DNA from: JBCBEX01 sp038528235
GTDB lineage: Bacteria; Bacteroidota; Rhodothermia; Rhodothermales; Rubricoccaceae
NCBI GenBank assembly: GCA_038528235.1
Contig: JBCBEX010000001.1
Coordinates: 124,001 to 188,000, forward strand
DNA: 64,000 nt
Direction: 5' to 3'
Position 1 is the stretch's first letter. Every line of letters starts with the position of its first letter. The notes beneath the pieces are model-generated. The model worked only from the letters and a program-made list of their open reading frames with translations, ran no database searches and was not told the DNA's origin. The translations under genes and the position numbers were made by a program. Shown here in pieces: positions 18,041 through 26,151 of the stretch.

Positions 18041-19189
18041 TCAGCGTTCGGCCGGATGTGGCGTCGGCGAGGGCCCCACGTGCGCCTCGTTGTCCTGCGC
18101 GTCGGTGGGCGCTTCTGAGGACGGGGGATCGTTGGCTGCGTTGTCTTCTGCCTCATCGGATGGCTCCGGTGCGGCCCTGCGGCGGCGAGAGAGGCGTTGC
18201 TGCAGCACGCGGCGGAGTAGCGAGCGTCGGGAGCCGGTGCGCTCCTCGTGCACCGCGGCGACCATCGCGCCGAGGATGAGAATCAGGCTGGAGAGGTAGA
18301 CCCAGAAGACGAGCGCGAGGATCAGCCCAAACACCCCGCCCAGCGAGATCAGTGCGTCGCTTGCCCCGGCCGCACTCTCGCCCCCGAGATTCTCGACGAT
18401 CTCGGTCTGATTCGGGGCCTCGTACCGATCGAAGCGACCCACGTAGACAGCGTAGTAGGCAAAGAGGTTTTTCGCTCCTTCGAAGAGCAGTGCTGCGAAG
18501 AGCGCCCCTGTAAAGGCGCTGCGCGAGGGTGGCTTCGGCTTTGGGATGAAGTAGTAGAGCTGCGTGTACATAGCCAGCGAGAGCGCGAACGGGACGAGCC
18601 ACGCCGCCACGCCGAAGACGAACTCCCAGCCCTGGGAGACCAGCGCCGCGTCGAGGCCGTTCTCCGCAGCGAGCGCTTCCGAGCGTGCCATCGCCACGCG
18701 CATGCCCACCGTCAGGCCGAACGAGAGCAGGAACAGCAGCGCCACCTGGCCGATCATCCGCAGGTCGAAGAGGTAGCCGCCGAGGAACGAGCGCTGCTCG
18801 TGCCGCTCGCCCCCAAACGCGCCCGCAATCACGATGCGCAGTGCGCTGAAGAGCGTTAGTACGGTCAGGAACAGCCCGATACCGCCGACGATGGTGATGG
18901 TGCTGCCAGCCCGCTGAAGCTGCCCGAGCAGTTCAAAGAGCGTGTCGCTCTGGTAGTTCGGCAGAAACGAGCCGAGGAAGCGGGAGACCGTGTCGAAGGG
19001 GTCGTCCTGCCGCAGCACGAGACCAAAGATGCCTGTCCCGAGCACGAGCAGCGGGAGGATCGTGACGAGCACCTTGAAGGCAATCGCCTGCGCCAAGAGC
19101 AACACATACGGGTTGCGCAGCCGCGTGCCCAGGCCCCTCGCGTAGAACCGAGCGAGGTCGGAGAACCGAGACCAGAGAGCGTGTAGCAT
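18041..19189 (-). CDS. YihY/virulence factor BrkB family membrane protein
   Basis: 382 aa from the ATG at 19189 (MLHALWSRFSD); the frame is open for 33 more codons upstream but these lack family features. Six hydrophobic segments are visible, including YVLLLAQAIAFKVLVTILPL, IVGGIGLFLTVLTLFSAL, GQVALLFLLSFGLTVGM, VFGVAAWLVPFALSLAMY and ISLGGVFGLILALVFWVYLS. The order and the conserved FIPKPKPPSRSAFTGALFAA loop match the YihY/BrkB (formerly 'ribonuclease BN') family of integral membrane proteins. The last ~65 residues are a charged, disordered cytoplasmic tail (basic RRSLLRR then acidic/Pro-rich). The molecular role of the family is unsettled. It is a single gene, divergent from rpmB. Confidence 0.88.
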   Translation of the reverse strand: MLHALWSRFSDLARFYARGLGTRLRNPYVLLLAQAIAFKVLVTILPLLVLGTGIFGLVLRQDDPFDTVSRFLGSFLPNYQSDTLFELLGQLQRAGSTITIVGGIGLFLTVLTLFSALRIVIAGAFGGERHEQRSFLGGYLFDLRMIGQVALLFLLSFGLTVGMRVAMARSEALAAENGLDAALVSQGWEFVFGVAAWLVPFALSLAMYTQLYYFIPKPKPPSRSAFTGALFAALLFEGAKNLFAYYAVYVGRFDRYEAPNQTEIVENLGGESAAGASDALISLGGVFGLILALVFWVYLSSLILILGAMVAAVHEERTGSRRSLLRRVLQQRLSRRRRAAPEPSDEAEDNAANDPPSSEAPTDAQDNEAHVGPSPTPHPAER

Positions 19190-19407
19190 GCGGGCAGAAG
19201 CAGGGAGGAGGCTCGGGGCAAACCGATAAGGATTCCCCGAGGTTCGCGCCGATGTGTCCGAGAGGTGTGCCAGGCGCTCCGTGTACACGGGCTACGGGGC
19301 GTGCAGCGAGCGAACCGACGGCCGCTGCGCCCTCACCATACCTTCGAGGAACCCGGAGCCAAGGCATCGCTATTAACACGTCCTTCGCCGCTTCGGGCCG
19401 GATTCCG

Positions 19408-19439
19408 TTTGGGCGCGGCGCGGCCAGCCTCTATTTTGG
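19408..19439 (+). promoter_or_regulatory. Candidate Bacteroidota-type promoter for rpmB
   Basis: TTTG at 19408-19411 and TATTTTGG at 19432-19439 with 20 nt between. This fits the Bacteroidota consensus TTTG-N17-23-TAnnTTTG with one mismatch in the -7 box. Transcription would start about 36 nt before the rpmB ATG. Confidence 0.5.
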
Positions 19440-19482
19440 AAGGCTGTCACCATTCCGTTCATATCACTCGACGGCCACGCTC

Positions 19483-19719
19483 ATGGCACGCAGAGATCAG
19501 CTCACGGGCAAGGGACCGATGTCGGGCAACCACGTCTCCCACGCTCACAACAAGGTGCGCCGCCGCTTCAACGTGAACCTCCAGAAGAAGCGCTTCTACA
19601 TCCCCGAAGAAGACCGCTGGATCACGCTCCGCGTCACCGCGCAGACCATCAAGACGATCAACAAGAAGGGCATCTCGGCCGTTCTCGCCGAAGCGCGCAA
19701 GCAAGGCGTCCGCGTCTAG
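19483..19719 (+). CDS. rpmB: 50S ribosomal protein L28
   Basis: 78 aa starting at the ATG 19483 (MARRDQLTGKGPMSGNHVSH). The SGNHVSHAHNKVRRRFNVNLQ and LRVTAQTIKTINKKGI segments are diagnostic of bL28, a component of the large subunit near the E site. The frame is open for 77 codons upstream, but the alignment and a candidate promoter at 19408-19439 place the start here. It is followed by rpmG and a DUF4295 gene in the same direction with short gaps, a three-gene arrangement typical of Bacteroidota and probably one transcript. Confidence 0.97.
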   Translation: MARRDQLTGKGPMSGNHVSHAHNKVRRRFNVNLQKKRFYIPEEDRWITLRVTAQTIKTINKKGISAVLAEARKQGVRV

Positions 19720-19772
19720 CGCGTCTGCATCCCGCTGCCCCCCTTCTGACCACACCGTAACCCCCCAGGCCG

Positions 19773-19943
19773 ATGGCGAAAGGCAAAGAAGCCCGCATCA
19801 AGGTCATCCTCGAATGCACCGAGGCGCCGGGCACGTCGCGCTACGCGACCACCAAGAACCGCCGGAATACCACCGGGCGGATGGAGCTCAAGAAGTACAA
19901 CGCGAAGCTCCGCAAGCACACGCTCCACCGCGAGATCAAGTAA
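19773..19943 (+). CDS. rpmG: 50S ribosomal protein L33
   Basis: 56 aa, ATG 19773 to TAA 19943. It reads MAKGKEARIKVILECTEAPG..., with SRYATTKNRRNTTGRMELKK and ending KHTLHREIK, a standard bL33. Cys residues are reduced to one (LECTEAP), so this is the zinc-independent (C-minus) form. It lies 53 bp after rpmB and 48 bp before the DUF4295 gene. Confidence 0.96.
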   Translation: MAKGKEARIKVILECTEAPGTSRYATTKNRRNTTGRMELKKYNAKLRKHTLHREIK

Positions 19944-19991
19944 CCTCCTGATCGCTCGCGTCCACGCTCTAGACTCCCAGAGGTCAGACCC

Positions 19992-20168
19992 ATGGCGAAG
20001 AAAGTCTCCAAGAACCAGCGCACCAACCGTGGTGCCGGCGCCGACGCTAAGCAGATGGCCAAGATCATCGTCGCGTCGAAGAAGCAGAACGGCTCCTACG
20101 AGTTCCGCACCAAGATGGTCGAAGCCAGCCAGGTGAAGGACGAACTCGCCGCCGCCAAGGCCCAGTAG
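19992..20168 (+). CDS. DUF4295 family small basic protein
   Basis: 58 aa, ATG 19992 to TAG 20168: MAKKVSKNQRTNRGAGADAK, then KMVKS-like MAKIIVASKKQNGSYEFRTK and VEASQVKDELAAAK. The family is short, very basic, restricted mostly to Bacteroidota and regularly found directly after rpmB-rpmG, as here. A ribosome-associated role is often assumed from this context but is not shown by the sequence. It supports the taxonomic placement of the window. Confidence 0.9.
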   Translation: MAKKVSKNQRTNRGAGADAKQMAKIIVASKKQNGSYEFRTKMVEASQVKDELAAAKAQ

Positions 20169-20202
20169 GCGGGTCCGTCGATCTGGTCAGCGGACGACCC
20201 TG

Positions 20203-20646
20203 CTAGCGCCGCATCAGGCTAGCCACGCGCGCATCCGACGGGAAGAACAGCGCCGCGAACGCCAGAAACGGCACGACGAAGGCGAGGTTGAGCGCATTGC
20301 CTGTTAGGAACGCGGCCACGCCCGCCGTCAGCGCCGACGCCTCCATGACCGCGACCGAGGCGATGCCCAGGGCACGTATTTGCCCGAACGCGGCCTCCTC
20401 GGTGTCTTGCGACATCACCCGGGCGGGAATCATACGCTGCAGCGCGAACCCGACCACGATGGCCCCAACGCTCGCCAGCGCATTGAGCATAAAGAGCACA
20501 TCTGCCGACTCGGCCATCGGCGCAGCATTTGCCGACCGCCCCGCCACCCACCAGAGCACAGCCACCGCGAGCACAGCGCCGCCAACGATGGCGAGCCAGA
20601 TCACCTGGAGGGCGCGAACATCGTCGGAGAGGGCGCGGTCAGACAT
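20203..20646 (-). CDS. Small integral membrane protein of unknown function
   Basis: 147 aa from the ATG at 20646. Four hydrophobic helices are predicted by eye: VIWLAIVGGAVLAVAVLWWVAG (about 15-36), VLFMLNALASVGAIVVGFAL (50-69), IASVAVMEASALTAGVAAFL (95-114) and LAFVVPFLAFAALFF (120-134). Short charged loops include RMIPARVMSQDTEEAAFGQIR, a positive-inside-type cytosolic loop. No family motif is recognised. The gene is convergent with the DUF4295 gene (34 bp) and divergent from tRNA-Pro. The membrane call is secure; function is unknown. Confidence 0.75.
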   Translation of the reverse strand: MSDRALSDDVRALQVIWLAIVGGAVLAVAVLWWVAGRSANAAPMAESADVLFMLNALASVGAIVVGFALQRMIPARVMSQDTEEAAFGQIRALGIASVAVMEASALTAGVAAFLTGNALNLAFVVPFLAFAALFFPSDARVASLMRR

Positions 20647-20760
20647 AGCGAAGCAGGTCGGGCAACATCGAAGCGAGTGCCCAACTTAGCGCCGCTGCGT
20701 ATTTTTCCCGCGACACGATGAGCGCGGGCCTGTTCTTTCGACCCATCGTATCAAGACCCT

Positions 20761-20834
20761 CGGGGTGTGGCGCAGTCCGGTAGCGCATCTGCTTTGGGAG
20801 CAGAGGGTCGTCGGTTCAAATCCGGCCACCCCGA
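20761..20834 (+). tRNA. tRNA-Pro (anticodon TGG)
   Basis: A 74-nt cloverleaf: acceptor CGGGGTG/CACCCCG, D arm GCGC...GCGC with AGTCCGGTA loop, anticodon stem TCTGC/GCAGA with loop TTTGGGA (anticodon TGG), T arm TCGG-TTCAAAT-CCGG-type, discriminator A at 20834. The 3' CCA is not encoded. It lies upstream of a convergent HNH gene and tRNA-Arg. Confidence 0.95.
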
Positions 20835-20910
20835 CTAGGTCCACGCGGGCACCGTCACAGCAGACGCGTGCCCGCGTGGCATTCTAAGCCCCGGTAGCCA
20901 TCGATGGATT

Positions 20911-21267
20911 CTATCGGGCATGCTCCACAGCATGGCAGTTGGCGCAAAGCAGTTCGCACTTGTCGAGTTCGGCTTCGATCTTCGTCCACGAGCGTAGTCG
21001 AAGCTTGGCCCAGTTGATATCCTTCTCGCTGGGCTCCACATGGTGAAACTGTAGGGCAGCGTAATGCTGGTCGTAGCCGCAGCGGTTGCACCGCCCGCCC
21101 TTGTACTCGATGGCCCGTCTCTTCTTTGCGATCCATCGTTCGACGCAGTAGGCGTTGAAGCAGGCCTTGCAGTACGAAGCCCCCGACGTACGGTCAGATT
21201 GCCTGTAGAACTCCGTGCGGCTTTTCTCTTGACCGCACCGGCTGCACGTCTTAAGCTGGGGTGTCAT
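20911..21267 (-). CDS. HNH endonuclease domain protein
   Basis: 118 aa from the ATG at 21267. The N-terminal half is a zinc-ribbon-like region (CSRCGQEK at residue 8, CKACFNAYC around 33, CNRCGYD around 60). The C-terminal half is an HNH fold with LQFHHVEP and ELLCANCHAVEHA, carrying the two His, the Asn and the paired Cys that bind structural zinc. Such small free-standing HNH proteins occur in phages and as mobile nicking/homing endonucleases. The gene sits between tRNA-Pro and tRNA-Arg, on the opposite strand, with its start codon immediately next to the first base of tRNA-Arg (21268) and a decayed tRNA close by. This placement suggests insertion of a mobile gene into a tRNA cluster. A restriction or repair role is equally possible. 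Confidence 0.85.
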   Translation of the reverse strand: MTPQLKTCSRCGQEKSRTEFYRQSDRTSGASYCKACFNAYCVERWIAKKRRAIEYKGGRCNRCGYDQHYAALQFHHVEPSEKDINWAKLRLRSWTKIEAELDKCELLCANCHAVEHAR

Positions 21268-21341
21268 GGTCCGGTAGCTTAGCTGGATAAAGCGTCGGCC
21301 TTCTAAGCCGAATATCGTAGGTTCGAGTCCTACCCGGACTG
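21268..21341 (+). tRNA. tRNA-Arg (anticodon TCT)
   Basis: 74 nt. Acceptor GGTCCGG pairs with CCGGACT (closing G-U), D arm GCTT/AAGC, anticodon stem TCGGC/GCCGA with loop CTTCTAA (anticodon TCT at 21302-21304), T arm GTAGG-TTCGAGT-CCTAC, discriminator G. CCA is not encoded. Its 5' end abuts the start codon of the HNH gene on the other strand, so any promoter must lie inside that gene. Confidence 0.93.
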
Positions 21342-21371
21342 CTCATTGGATTGGATTGTTGGAAATTAGGT

Positions 21372-21411
21372 GCGCCTGTAGCTCACAGGGGTCGAGTCCT
21401 GTCCGGGATGC
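21372..21411 (+). pseudogene. Truncated tRNA remnant
   Basis: GCGCCTGTAGCTCA (a normal tRNA 5' end through the start of the D arm) is joined directly to a T arm (ACAGG, GTCGAGT-type loop, CCTGT) and a 3' acceptor-like CCGGGAT. The D-stem return, the anticodon arm and the variable loop are missing, and the two acceptor halves do not pair. It cannot fold as a tRNA, so it is a deletion remnant or chimera of two tRNA ends, 30 bp from tRNA-Arg. Confidence 0.65.
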
Positions 21412-21446
21412 GCATAGGTAAGCTGCACGGCGTGTAGTTTCGGGGC

Positions 21447-23684
21447 ATGAATCCCGACGCCCTCTTCCGGCAGGCGCAGCAGGCTCATCAGCGCGGGCGC
21501 TTGCGCCAGGCCGCCGACCGCTACCGCGACGTACTGCGCCTCGTCCCAGGTCACGCCGACGCCGCGCACTTCCTAGGCCTCGCGCTCGCCCAAGCTGGAC
21601 AGGCTGCCGCTGCGCTCCCGCACCTCCGCCAGGCTGCTGCCGCGCTGCCGCGTCGCCCTGATGTGCTCACCAACCTCGGCGAGGCCGAGCGGCGCTCCGG
21701 CGACCTCGAAGCCGCCGCGCGGGCCTATCACAAAGCGCTGCGCCTCGACGCGCGGTTCGCGCCTGCGCACTACAACCTCGCCAACGTGCTGAAGGCGACG
21801 GGCGCATTCGGCGAGGCCGTCCGACACTATGAGCAGGCCGTCCGCCACGCACCCACCCACGCAGGGGCGTTCTACAACCTCGGCAACACGCTCATGGAGC
21901 TCGCGCGCTATGCCTCGGCTGAGCGCGCTTTCCGCGAAGCCATCCGTCTGCGCCCCGACCATGCTGAGGCGCACAACAACCTCGGTGCGGTCCTTAAACA
22001 CTTCGACCGCACCGCCGAGGCCGAGGCATCGTTTCGGGCCGCCCTCGCGCGCCGCCCGTCGTATGCCGAGGCGCATCGCAACCTCGGGCAGGTGCTGGAG
22101 AAGCAGGGTCGCCGCGACGAGGCGCGTGCTGCCTACGAAGACGCGCTACGTCTGAGCGTGGAAGCTGGGACGGTGCCTCCGGCCGAAGCGCTCGCGCACC
22201 GGCTGCGCATCGAGACACTCGCGCCGATCATCCCGGAGTCGCAGGCAGCTATCGACGCCTACCGGGCTGGCCTCGACGCCACGCTCACCCGCTTCGAGCA
22301 AGAGGCCGAGGGCCAGGGCAGGCTGGTCGTCGATCCCGCTCGGCTGGGGCAGGTCGCGCTGGAGCCGCCGATGCTCGCCACCTACCAGGGGCGCGACGAC
22401 GACCGTGCGCTGAAGGAGCGCTGGGCTGCCCTCGTCGCACAAGCACAGACACCCGAGGGCACGCCGTTCTTCCCTGAGCCGCTGCCACCCAGCGAGCGCG
22501 TCGATGACCGCCCGCGCACTGATAGTCGCCCGCACATCGGCTTCGTGGTAACCAGCGGCCACGAGGGCGTCTTCTTGAAGGGGATGCGGGGCCTGATCCA
22601 GCGCCTCCTCGCGCGAGGCCTGCGCGTGACGATCGCGTGCGGCACGCCGGTGGGCCCCCTCGTCGTTCCGCCCGCGATTCACGACGCGAACGTGCCGGGT
22701 AGCGCCGACGTCGAGATCCTGCCGCTCCCCAATGACATCACGGCGGCGGCCGACGCGCTCAGTGCGGCCCACTGCGACGTGCTGCACTTCTGGGAGGTCG
22801 GCACTGACACGATGAACTACCTCCTGCCGCTCTTCCGCTGCGCGCCCGCGCAAGTCTCAAGCTGGGGCTGGCCGAGCACATCGGGGCTCCCCGCGATGGA
22901 CGCTGTGCTCACCACGGACGGCCTCGATCCCGAGGGAGCGGAGGTGCACTACACCGAGCGGCTCGTCCGGCTCGCCCACCTGCCGACCTACTACTTCCGT
23001 CCGCCCGTCCCAGACTCGCTCCCGCCGCGCAGCCGCTGGGGCTTCACCGCCCACCAGCGGCTCTACCTCTGCGCGCAGAACCTCCGCAAGGTGCACCCGT
23101 CGATGGACGCGCTCGTCGCTGAAATCCTCCGCCAGGACGAGGGACGGCACGGCGATGGACGTGCGCGCGTGCTCTTCATCGCTGACAAGGAGCCGACCAT
23201 CACCGCGCAGTTTCGCGCCCGCCTCGACGCCGCCCTCGGTGACCTCGCCAACCGTGTGCAGGTGCTCGACCGGATGGACGCCGAGGCCTACCTCGGCCTC
23301 GTCGCGCAGGTCGACGTGCTGCTCGACACGCGGCACTACGGCGGTGGGGCCAACACCGTCTTCGACGCCTGCGCGGCCGGGACGCCCATCGTGACGTGGC
23401 CGACCCTCCATCAGCGCAGCCGCTGGACCGCCGCTGTCTACGACCACCTCGCCGAGGCCGCCGAGCAAGGCCGGGCCGACGCCGCGCTTGCTGACCTCCG
23501 CGTGCTCGTCGTGGACAGCGCCGACGCGTACGCCACGCAAGCCGTAGCCTGGGCTGCTGACCGGGACCGCCAGGCGCACCTCCGTACCGCATTCCATAGC
23601 GCCGAAGCGCTCCTCTTCGAGAACGACGGCGCGCTCGACGACCTCGAAGCCTTCGTCCGCGAAGCCGCTGCCCAGACGCGCTAG
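21447..23684 (+). CDS. TPR protein with O-GlcNAc-transferase-like (GT41) domain
   Basis: 745 aa, ATG 21447. Residues about 1-240 are six or so tetratricopeptide repeats (units such as YHKALRLDARFAPAHYNLAN, YEQAVRHAPTHAGAFYNLGN and FREAIRLRPDHAEAHNNLGA). The C-terminal ~400 residues resemble the GT-B catalytic part of SPINDLY/OGT-type transferases: HIGFVVTSGHEG, QVSSWGWPSTSGLPAMD, YLCAQNLRKVHPSMDAL, then VDVLLDTRHYGGGANTVFDA and GTPIVTWPTLHQRSR. The last motifs are the UDP-binding strand in GT41. It would add a sugar to Ser/Thr of proteins; the acceptor is unknown. It is followed 60 bp later by a TIGR03032 gene in the same direction. Confidence 0.85.
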   Translation: MNPDALFRQAQQAHQRGRLRQAADRYRDVLRLVPGHADAAHFLGLALAQAGQAAAALPHLRQAAAALPRRPDVLTNLGEAERRSGDLEAAARAYHKALRLDARFAPAHYNLANVLKATGAFGEAVRHYEQAVRHAPTHAGAFYNLGNTLMELARYASAERAFREAIRLRPDHAEAHNNLGAVLKHFDRTAEAEASFRAALARRPSYAEAHRNLGQVLEKQGRRDEARAAYEDALRLSVEAGTVPPAEALAHRLRIETLAPIIPESQAAIDAYRAGLDATLTRFEQEAEGQGRLVVDPARLGQVALEPPMLATYQGRDDDRALKERWAALVAQAQTPEGTPFFPEPLPPSERVDDRPRTDSRPHIGFVVTSGHEGVFLKGMRGLIQRLLARGLRVTIACGTPVGPLVVPPAIHDANVPGSADVEILPLPNDITAAADALSAAHCDVLHFWEVGTDTMNYLLPLFRCAPAQVSSWGWPSTSGLPAMDAVLTTDGLDPEGAEVHYTERLVRLAHLPTYYFRPPVPDSLPPRSRWGFTAHQRLYLCAQNLRKVHPSMDALVAEILRQDEGRHGDGRARVLFIADKEPTITAQFRARLDAALGDLANRVQVLDRMDAEAYLGLVAQVDVLLDTRHYGGGANTVFDACAAGTPIVTWPTLHQRSRWTAAVYDHLAEAAEQGRADAALADLRVLVVDSADAYATQAVAWAADRDRQAHLRTAFHSAEALLFENDGALDDLEAFVREAAAQTR

Positions 23685-23707
23685 CGCGCGCTGCCGCCAG
23701 AGCACCC

Positions 23708-23735
23708 CTTCAGCCTTCTGCCTTCATTTTTCTGC
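23708..23735 (+). repeat. Heptad-phase short repeat array
   Basis: Four consecutive 7-bp units in register (consensus CTTCWGC: CTTCAGC, CTTCTGC, then two degenerate copies) in the 60-bp gap between the GT41-like and TIGR03032 genes. The phase resembles the arrays at 38302-38375 and 42373-42448 although the unit sequence differs. Confidence 0.55.
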
Positions 23736-23744
23736 CTGGCCCTC

Positions 23745-24845
23745 GTGTCCCAGCCCTTCGCCTGCACCCACACGCCCGACTTCCCTGACCTCCTCGACCG
23801 GCTGAACTGCTCGGTGGCGCTCTCGACCTACCAGGCCGGGAAGGTCATCTTTATCGGGGGCCGCGAGGGTCGTCTCGTTCAGCTTCCGCGCACGTTCCGC
23901 AAGCCGATGGGCATGACCATCCAGGGTGACCGGATGGCCGTGGCCACGAAGGACGAAGTCGTGCTCCTTGGTGCGTCGCGCGCGCTCGCTCCCGGGTATC
24001 CGGCCAAGCCGCAGACCTACGACACGCTCTTCGTCCCGACGCAGGTCTTCTTCACGGGCGAGTGCGACCTGCACGACATGGCCTTCATCGGCGCGCCAGG
24101 CAGCGACCCATCAAGCCGCACTGAGCTGATCGCGGTCAACACCCGCTTCTCGTGCCTGTGCCGCTTCGATAGTCGCTTTCACTTCCAGCCGGTGTGGTCG
24201 CCGCCCTTCATCACGGATTTGGTGGACGAGGACCGCTGCCACCTCAACGGCATGGCGATCAGCGAGGACGGCAGCCGACCCGTCTACGTGACCGCGCTCG
24301 GGGCGACCAACACCGAGCGGGGCTGGCGCGACAACCGGCTTGGAGGCGGCGTGCTGATGGACGTGGCCTCGGGCGAGATCGTCGCGTCCGGCCTCGCGAT
24401 GCCGCACTCGCCGCGCCTGATCGACGGCAAGCTCTTCGCGCTCGTCTCCGCCGAGGGGCTGCTCGTGGAGGTCGACGTGCAGGCGGGCACCGTCGAGCCC
24501 ATCATCCGGCTCCCGGGCTTCGTGCGCGGCCTCGCCCGCCACGGCGACTACCTCTTCGTGGGCATGTCGAAGCTGCGGCCGGGCCGCTCGCTCGGGGACC
24601 TGCCGCTGGCGCAGCAGGACCTCCAGGCGGGCATCGCCGTGGTGCACCTCGGGAGCGGGATGCTCGTCGGGCAACTGACCTACGAGACATCGTGCGAGGA
24701 GATCTACGACGTCGCCGTGCTACCAGGCCTCCGCCGCCCCGGCATCCTCGGGATGGAGAGCAAGCTGCGGGCGAGCGCCCTCGCGACGCCGCAGTACGGC
24801 TTCTGGGGCCGCCCCGACCAGAAAGACGAGGCAGGGGCAACCTGA
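23745..24845 (+). CDS. TIGR03032 family protein
   Basis: 366 aa with a GTG start at 23745 (SQPFACTHTPDFPDLLDRL). It carries the conserved features of the TIGR03032 (DUF4915-like) family: an N-terminal STYQAGKVIFIGG, LPRTFRKPMGMTI, CDLHDMAF, FIT-DLVDEDRCHLNGMAI, YVTALGATNT and a late LPGFVRGLA. The pattern of short repeated strands suggests a six-bladed beta-propeller-like fold. No enzyme activity is established for the family; members are often next to, or fused with, TPR and glycosyltransferase proteins. Here it follows a TPR/GT41 gene by 60 bp and probably shares its transcript, so the two may act on the same glycosylation or surface pathway. Confidence 0.85.
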   Translation: MSQPFACTHTPDFPDLLDRLNCSVALSTYQAGKVIFIGGREGRLVQLPRTFRKPMGMTIQGDRMAVATKDEVVLLGASRALAPGYPAKPQTYDTLFVPTQVFFTGECDLHDMAFIGAPGSDPSSRTELIAVNTRFSCLCRFDSRFHFQPVWSPPFITDLVDEDRCHLNGMAISEDGSRPVYVTALGATNTERGWRDNRLGGGVLMDVASGEIVASGLAMPHSPRLIDGKLFALVSAEGLLVEVDVQAGTVEPIIRLPGFVRGLARHGDYLFVGMSKLRPGRSLGDLPLAQQDLQAGIAVVHLGSGMLVGQLTYETSCEEIYDVAVLPGLRRPGILGMESKLRASALATPQYGFWGRPDQKDEAGAT

Positions 24846-24926
24846 AGACCTGGACTGGACGTGGGCGACGGCGCTCGTTCGCTTCCGGCCCCGATGGCAC
24901 GAAGGCCTCGGGCAGTAGCCCAGGGC

Positions 24927-26063
24927 TCACGACCCAAGAAAGTTGCCCAGGCTTCGCAGCGAGAACACCTTCGCCAGATAGATCGTGATGGTCGGCGGTG
25001 CAAAGGCGGCCTCGACAGCGCCGCTCGATGGCACCCCGAATGGATCGTCTAGGGCCGGGTCGTTGCGGCTCAGCAGTCCATGGATCTCGCCGCCCAGGCG
25101 TAGCCCAAACTTGCGCTCGTCCAGTTGAAACTGGAACATGTAGAACGGGTCGCCATCATCGCGGAAGCCAAAGACGGCCTTCAGGCGCGATCGCACGCCC
25201 AGGTTCTCGTCTGCATAGTCGAGCAGCAGTCCAACGCCGAAGTGGCCGAAGGATGTCGTCTGCCGGCTGGTTTGGGTCTCGGTGGTTGCCGCCAGGTTGG
25301 GTACGAGCGGGTTCAGCGGCACGAACGGGACGCCCTCAGCCAGCACTGTGTCGCCGAAGGCGGTGAAGCGCGTGGAATCGATGGAGATCGTCGTCGTCCT
25401 CCTGATGTCGCGGCGGCGGTATTCGGCATGGCCGACGAGGTAGAGCTTGTCTACGATGAGCGGATAGGTGACGGAGGCATGGAGGCTGAGAAACTCCGCG
25501 GTGGTCTTCGTCTGCCTGCCGAAGCGCTGGTCGACGCGCCGCAGGGAGTCGAGCGCTGGGTCGTAGAGGTTGAGGCGGCGCTCCTGGTCCTGCGTCGAGT
25601 CGCTGAGCGAGATCGTCCGGCCGCTGGTGATGCCTGCGTCGAGGCCTAGCGAGCGTGAAGCCTCCGGCGCAAACAGGCGGGGGAGAAACAGACGAACATC
25701 CGTGTACAGATCATTCGGGCGCGCGCCATTGAGCAGGTCGAGCGAACTGCCGACCGCGATGGCGTACGGGGCGTTCCAGGCGCGCTCTTCGGATTCCTTC
25801 TTTTCCTGGGCTTTTTTGATCTGATCCGCATAGCCTGTGACCGCCTTCACAGCTTCGCCGATCGTGGCAAGGCTGGACTGCATCGAATCGATCAGGGCTA
25901 CAGCGTCCAACGTGTCCCCAGGCGTGCTCGTCCCGGAGGACGGCTTTTCAGAGGAAGTCGTCTCGGAGGAGGGTGGGGGAGTCGTCTGCTCTTGACCATA
26001 GGCTGGAAAAGCGCCATGCAAAAGCACGAGTGTTGTCAGTAGGAGGCAGTAGGCAAAGCGCAT
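24927..26063 (-). CDS. Exported beta-barrel-like protein of unknown function
   Basis: 378 aa from the ATG at 26063 (MRFAYCLLLTTLVLLHGAFPAYGQ); a further ATG ten codons upstream precedes the signal peptide. The signal peptide is clear (cleavage near AYGQEQ). A Ser/Thr/Pro linker follows, then a short coiled-coil-like helix (AVKAVTGYADQIKKAQEKKE). The rest has the alternating hydrophobic pattern of an outer-membrane barrel (LYLVGHAEYRRRD, FGHFGVGLLLDYADENLGV, FYMFQFQLDERKFGLRLGGE). Nothing identifies a transported substrate. It is convergent with the TIGR03032 gene (81 bp) and divergent from the T9SS-cargo gene, sharing a ~420-bp upstream region. Confidence 0.7.
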   Translation of the reverse strand: MRFAYCLLLTTLVLLHGAFPAYGQEQTTPPPSSETTSSEKPSSGTSTPGDTLDAVALIDSMQSSLATIGEAVKAVTGYADQIKKAQEKKESEERAWNAPYAIAVGSSLDLLNGARPNDLYTDVRLFLPRLFAPEASRSLGLDAGITSGRTISLSDSTQDQERRLNLYDPALDSLRRVDQRFGRQTKTTAEFLSLHASVTYPLIVDKLYLVGHAEYRRRDIRRTTTISIDSTRFTAFGDTVLAEGVPFVPLNPLVPNLAATTETQTSRQTTSFGHFGVGLLLDYADENLGVRSRLKAVFGFRDDGDPFYMFQFQLDERKFGLRLGGEIHGLLSRNDPALDDPFGVPSSGAVEAAFAPPTITIYLAKVFSLRSLGNFLGS

Positions 26064-26151
26064 GAGTCGGCCGGTTACGTGTTGTGGGGGCACCCAGGGA
26101 GGCTGGTGCGCTCATCAGGCTAGGGAGGGGCAACCTTAGGGCGCCTCCCGT

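Noticed and set aside
20911..21341. Group I intron or split tRNA explanation for the HNH gene between tRNAs
   Set aside because: Both flanking tRNAs are complete and of different specificity, so the gene does not interrupt a single tRNA.
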